Assembly (NCBI GenBank): GCA_015075555.1
Contig: JABTUD010000002.1
Location: 310,001-374,000 of the forward strand
Direction: 5' to 3'
Length of the DNA stretch: 64,000 bases
Source: Thermoflexaceae bacterium
GTDB taxonomy: Bacteria > Chloroflexota > Dehalococcoidia > Tepidiformales > Tepidiformaceae
Under the pieces are notes generated by a model. The model searched no databases. It saw only the letters and a list, made by a program, of their open reading frames with translations, and was not told the origin of the DNA. The position numbers and the translations under genes are program-made. Of this stretch, positions 61,321 through 64,000 are shown one piece after another (the first letter of the stretch is position 1; each line of letters starts with the position of its first letter).

Positions 61321-61352
61321 GCCGGGGGGCGGCAACAATACCGCTCCCCGGC
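61321..61352 (+). promoter_or_regulatory. 12-bp hairpin between nosZ and nosL
   Basis: GCCGGGGGGCGG (61321-61332) pairs along its whole length with CCGCTCCCCGGC (61341-61352), one G-U, loop CAACAATA. No T-run follows, so it more likely stabilises or uncouples the nosZ message than ends it. Confidence 0.65.
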
Positions 61353-61386
61353 TTCACGCCGGGAATCACACGTATTGGGAGAGGTG

Positions 61387-61872
61387 ATGATGGCGACCCG
61401 GAGACAGTTCCTGGCATTTGCAGCGATCGCGGGCGTGGTGGTGGCCGGGGGAGCGGGGGGAGCGCTGCTGCTGCCCGGGGACGATAGTCCGGGCGGGCTC
61501 CCGAAGATCCGGTTCGGTAAGGAGAAGTGCGCCCGCTGTGGAATGCTCATCGGCGACCGGCGCTTCGCCGCCGCCTGGCGCACAGCCAGTGGCGACGAGA
61601 AGCACTTTGACGATGCGGGCTGCATGGTCCTGCAGGCCAGCGAGGCGCCGCCCGGCGACGGGGCGCTCTACTGGGTGAGCAGCTACAGCGATGAATCGCT
61701 CCTCGAGGCGGCGAGTGCGACATATGTCATATCGCCGGAGATTCGAAGTCCGATGTCATATGGAGTAGCAGCGGCGGCCGGGCCCGCAGAAGCGGAGTCC
61801 CTGGCCGGACGCGTAAACGGCCAGGTCGCCTCGTGGCAGGACCTGCCAGCAATCCTGAAAGAGAGGGCATAG
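61387..61872 (+). CDS. nosL: NosL-family copper chaperone
   Basis: NosL delivers Cu(I) for NosZ copper-Z assembly. The 161-aa protein has a Tat-like N-terminus (TRRQFLAFAAIAGVVVAGG), the NosL copper motif CARCGMLIGD (CxxCGM) and HFDDAGCMVLQ with a further cysteine, and SPMSYGVAA near the end. It lacks a lipobox, so it is not the usual NosL lipoprotein. GGGAGAGG precedes tandem ATGs at 61387 and 61390. Confidence 0.88.
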   Translation: MMATRRQFLAFAAIAGVVVAGGAGGALLLPGDDSPGGLPKIRFGKEKCARCGMLIGDRRFAAAWRTASGDEKHFDDAGCMVLQASEAPPGDGALYWVSSYSDESLLEAASATYVISPEIRSPMSYGVAAAAGPAEAESLAGRVNGQVASWQDLPAILKERA

Positions 61873-61878
61873 ACTGAC

Positions 61879-62565
61879 TTGACTGCGGCCATTCAAACCG
61901 AAGGACGAGCGGAAACGGCGCCCACGGCTGCGCAAACGCCGGTGGCAGGCACCCGCGGGGAAGTCGACCGGCTCTTTGCTGCATGCTCCATCGTTGCTGC
62001 GGGATTGCTCGTGATCGCGTTCTTTCTCCCCCTCTGGGTGATGGACATGAGCGCGCCCCAGTACCCGCAGGGGCTCCAGCTCGTGGCCTACGGAACGAAG
62101 CTCACCGGCGACCTCCAGGAGATCAACTCCCTGAACCACTACGTTGGCGTAAAGGAGATCGAGCCCGATAGCGTCGCCGAGCTGAAGCTCTTCCCGTTCG
62201 CCCTCTTTGCCCTGGTGGCAGTCCTGGTGGTGACCCCCTTCATTGTGCGCTGGCGATACTGGCGCGCAGTGCTGGCCGCGCTGGTCTTCGCGGTCCCCAT
62301 TGGCATGTTGATCGACGTCCAGTGGTGGCTTTACAAGTACGGCCACGATCGCAGTGAGGATGCGATCTACGACATCTCGGACTTCACCACGAAGGTCCTC
62401 GGCGGAACGCAGGTTATCAACTTCCACACCGACACCATGGTTGGCATTGGCTGGTGGATAATGGTGGCGGCGGGCGTGATCATCGCCGCGGGACCATCGT
62501 TGATCCGCTTCCTGGCAACAAGCTGGGCCAACACCGGCGCCACGCCGCCAGCAGCGGGGCTCTAA
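61879..62565 (+). CDS. NosB-like integral membrane protein of the nos cluster
   Basis: A 228-aa membrane protein with four or five segments (about 32-55, 103-123, 130-148 and 189-210). The loop PLWVMDMSAPQYPQGLQLVAYGTKLTGDLQEINSLNHYVG is like the APQYPEGL...INGLNHYIGM signature I recall from membrane proteins linked to nosZ clusters in other phyla; that resemblance is from memory. It may help electron flow or copper assembly for NosZ. TTG start lies 6 nt after nosL. Confidence 0.7.
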   Translation: MTAAIQTEGRAETAPTAAQTPVAGTRGEVDRLFAACSIVAAGLLVIAFFLPLWVMDMSAPQYPQGLQLVAYGTKLTGDLQEINSLNHYVGVKEIEPDSVAELKLFPFALFALVAVLVVTPFIVRWRYWRAVLAALVFAVPIGMLIDVQWWLYKYGHDRSEDAIYDISDFTTKVLGGTQVINFHTDTMVGIGWWIMVAAGVIIAAGPSLIRFLATSWANTGATPPAAGL

Positions 62566-62634
62566 GCCCCACGCGCCGTGCTACACGGCCGGTCACAGTG
62601 CCTGTACGGCCCTGGACGGCTGAGATTGAAAGCG

Positions 62635-64000
62635 ATGCCATTACCTTCTTTCGCCATCCGGGCAGCCCTGCTCGCCAGTGCAGTGACAGTAAGCACAGTG
62701 TTTAACGCTGCAGGCGCGGATGCCCTCCCGCACCCGGACGCGACCACCTTCTCAATCGCAGAAGCCATTGCCGCAGCGGAGCCCGGGGCAACCATCGAGA
62801 TCCCGCCGGGCGTGTACGAAGAGCAACTCGTGGTTGATAAGGCCCTCACGCTCGTGGGCACCGGCATGCCCGTGATAGACGGCGGGGGAAAGGGTGACGT
62901 AATCGTCGTGAACGCGGAGGGCGTCACCATCCGCGGCATTGCCATTCGCCATTCGGGCCGGGTTGTGAGCGATGAGCCGGCCGGAATTCGTCTGCTTGCA
63001 GATTCGGCTGTCATCGAGGGCAACCGCCTTGAGGACGTGATGTACGGCATCACGGTCTGGGACAGCGGTGGCCACACCATCCGCGGCAACACGATCTCGA
63101 GCATCAGTGAGTACCCGGTCGAACGCCGGGGACATGCTATATATCTCTACAACTCCTGGGACAATGAGGTCCTGGAGAACACGATCTCGGTTGTCCGGGA
63201 CGGCTTCTTCATCGGATTCACGAAGGATACGCACATCGAGCGCAACCGCGTCTCCGAAGCGCGCTACGGAATCCATTACATGTACTCGCAGGACAACTCG
63301 TTCACCCTCAATACCTTCCGCGACAGCATCGCAGGCGCCGCACTGATGTTCTCAGAGCGGCTCACGCTGGAGCGCAACGAGTTCAGCCACAACTCGTCCG
63401 CAGCCTCGGGCTATGGCCTGCTTTTCAAGGATGTGGACGACATCACGATGGTTGACAACTGGATCTACGGCAACCGCATCGGCCTCACGCTGGAGGGAAC
63501 CCCCCAAACGCCGGGTGGCTTCGTCAACATCCGCCACAATTTCATCAGCTTCAACCAGGCGGCGGTGGAGATGACTTCTACCACAGCGGTAACCTTCACC
63601 GAGAACACGTTCATCGGCAATCTCCGCCTGGTGGAATCGCGCGGCGACATCGTCTCCAGCAAGAACCGCTGGTCGGCCGATGGCAGGGGGAACTTCTGGG
63701 ACGGCTACCGCGGCTACGATGCCAACGGCGACGGTGTGGGCGATATCGAGTACCGCTACGAAGGAGCCTACGACGACCTGGTAGAGGAGAACGAGGCGTT
63801 GCGCGCCTTCTCGTACACACCCGCGCGAACGGCGCTCGACATGGCGGCCGAGTGGTTTCCCGTCTACAGGCCGGAGCCGCGAGTGGTCGACAGCCACCCC
63901 CTCATGTCGCCGCCAATGAAGCTGGCCGCGTCACAATCTACCCGGGACCGGGTCGTCGTTGGCGTTTCGATGGCGGCGCTGGTCGCTATCCCCCTCTTCA
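62635..64000 (+). CDS. nosD: NosD copper-site maturation protein (runs past the window end)
   Basis: NosD is a periplasmic/extracytoplasmic beta-helix protein needed to mature the NosZ copper-Z site with the NosFY ABC transporter. The signal peptide (FAIRAALLASAVTVSTVFNA) is followed by TFSIAEAIAAAEPGATIEIPPG, and many right-handed beta-helix repeats with N-x-I-x-x-N steps. GRGNFWDGYRGYDANGDGVGD is the conserved NosD/NFWDG motif. A hydrophobic segment begins at the window end. ATG 62635 is assumed; TTG 62626 is possible. nosF and nosY are expected just beyond the window. Confidence 0.93.
   Translation, partial: MPLPSFAIRAALLASAVTVSTVFNAAGADALPHPDATTFSIAEAIAAAEPGATIEIPPGVYEEQLVVDKALTLVGTGMPVIDGGGKGDVIVVNAEGVTIRGIAIRHSGRVVSDEPAGIRLLADSAVIEGNRLEDVMYGITVWDSGGHTIRGNTISSISEYPVERRGHAIYLYNSWDNEVLENTISVVRDGFFIGFTKDTHIERNRVSEARYGIHYMYSQDNSFTLNTFRDSIAGAALMFSERLTLERNEFSHNSSAASGYGLLFKDVDDITMVDNWIYGNRIGLTLEGTPQTPGGFVNIRHNFISFNQAAVEMTSTTAVTFTENTFIGNLRLVESRGDIVSSKNRWSADGRGNFWDGYRGYDANGDGVGDIEYRYEGAYDDLVEENEALRAFSYTPARTALDMAAEWFPVYRPEPRVVDSHPLMSPPMKLAASQSTRDRVVVGVSMAALVAIPLF

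Noticed and set aside
1-64000. CRISPR arrays, insertion sequences, integrases and rRNA genes
   Set aside because: I looked for direct repeat arrays, transposase-like frames and rRNA core sequences and saw none.

Overview
This 64 kb window is high-GC, gene-dense bacterial chromosome. Gene content points to a monoderm-type Chloroflexota (Dehalococcoidia/Tepidiforma- or Thermomicrobia-like). The clues are a YvcK protein with two N-terminal membrane segments, a CBS-less GuaB3, a Chloroflexota-type NADH dehydrogenase operon, many GTG/TTG starts, several apparently leaderless mRNAs with the -10 box 6-8 nt before the start codon, and a lipoprotein cupredoxin beside a nitrous-oxide reductase. The taxonomic call is inference. 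I saw no mobile element, CRISPR array, rRNA or replication origin.

Region 1 (1-12 kb, mostly minus strand) holds tRNA modification, translation and secretion genes: queA (cut by the window edge), rlmN, fmt, a SAM hydrolase, a solute-binding protein, secG, yvcK, gatB and selD. The selD frame contains an in-frame UGA at the catalytic selenocysteine position, so selenophosphate synthetase is itself a selenoprotein here. A geranylgeranyl-reductase-family oxidoreductase and endonuclease III follow on the plus strand. Region 2 (12-22 kb) holds two membrane proteins, prfA-prmC-HAD, guaB3, rsmI, metG-tatD and a polyprenyl diphosphate synthase.

Region 3 (22.2-35.8 kb, minus strand) is one long run: nuoA-C-D-H-J-K-(65-aa ORF)-L-M-N, then ybeY, dnaX, ybaB, recR, recO and an FmdB-type protein. 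The nuo set lacks nuoB and nuoI as well as nuoEFG, so every Fe-S/flavin subunit of complex I must be encoded elsewhere. A 17-bp perfect inverted repeat lies upstream of its promoter.

Region 4 (36-44 kb) holds a Gfo/Idh/MocA oxidoreductase, then crotonyl-CoA carboxylase/reductase, an acyl-CoA dehydrogenase and a MaoC-type hydratase, which together suggest CoA-ester carboxylation/assimilation chemistry. An MscS channel and a UvrD/PcrA helicase follow on the minus strand. Region 5 (43.5-58.3 kb) is mixed: small zinc-ribbon proteins, a BioD-like DRTGG protein, QueD, five tRNA genes over the stretch plus one more at 57 kb, a Crp/Fnr regulator, a methyltransferase, membrane proteins, lspA-rluD-gltX, a putative metallopeptidase and a GNAT protein.

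Region 6 (58.4-64 kb) is a nos cluster for N2O respiration: cupredoxin lipoprotein, nosZ, nosL, a NosB-like membrane protein and nosD (cut by the window end). A perfect TGTGA-N6-TCACA palindrome sits about 40 bp upstream of the likely transcription start, suggesting Crp/Fnr-family control.
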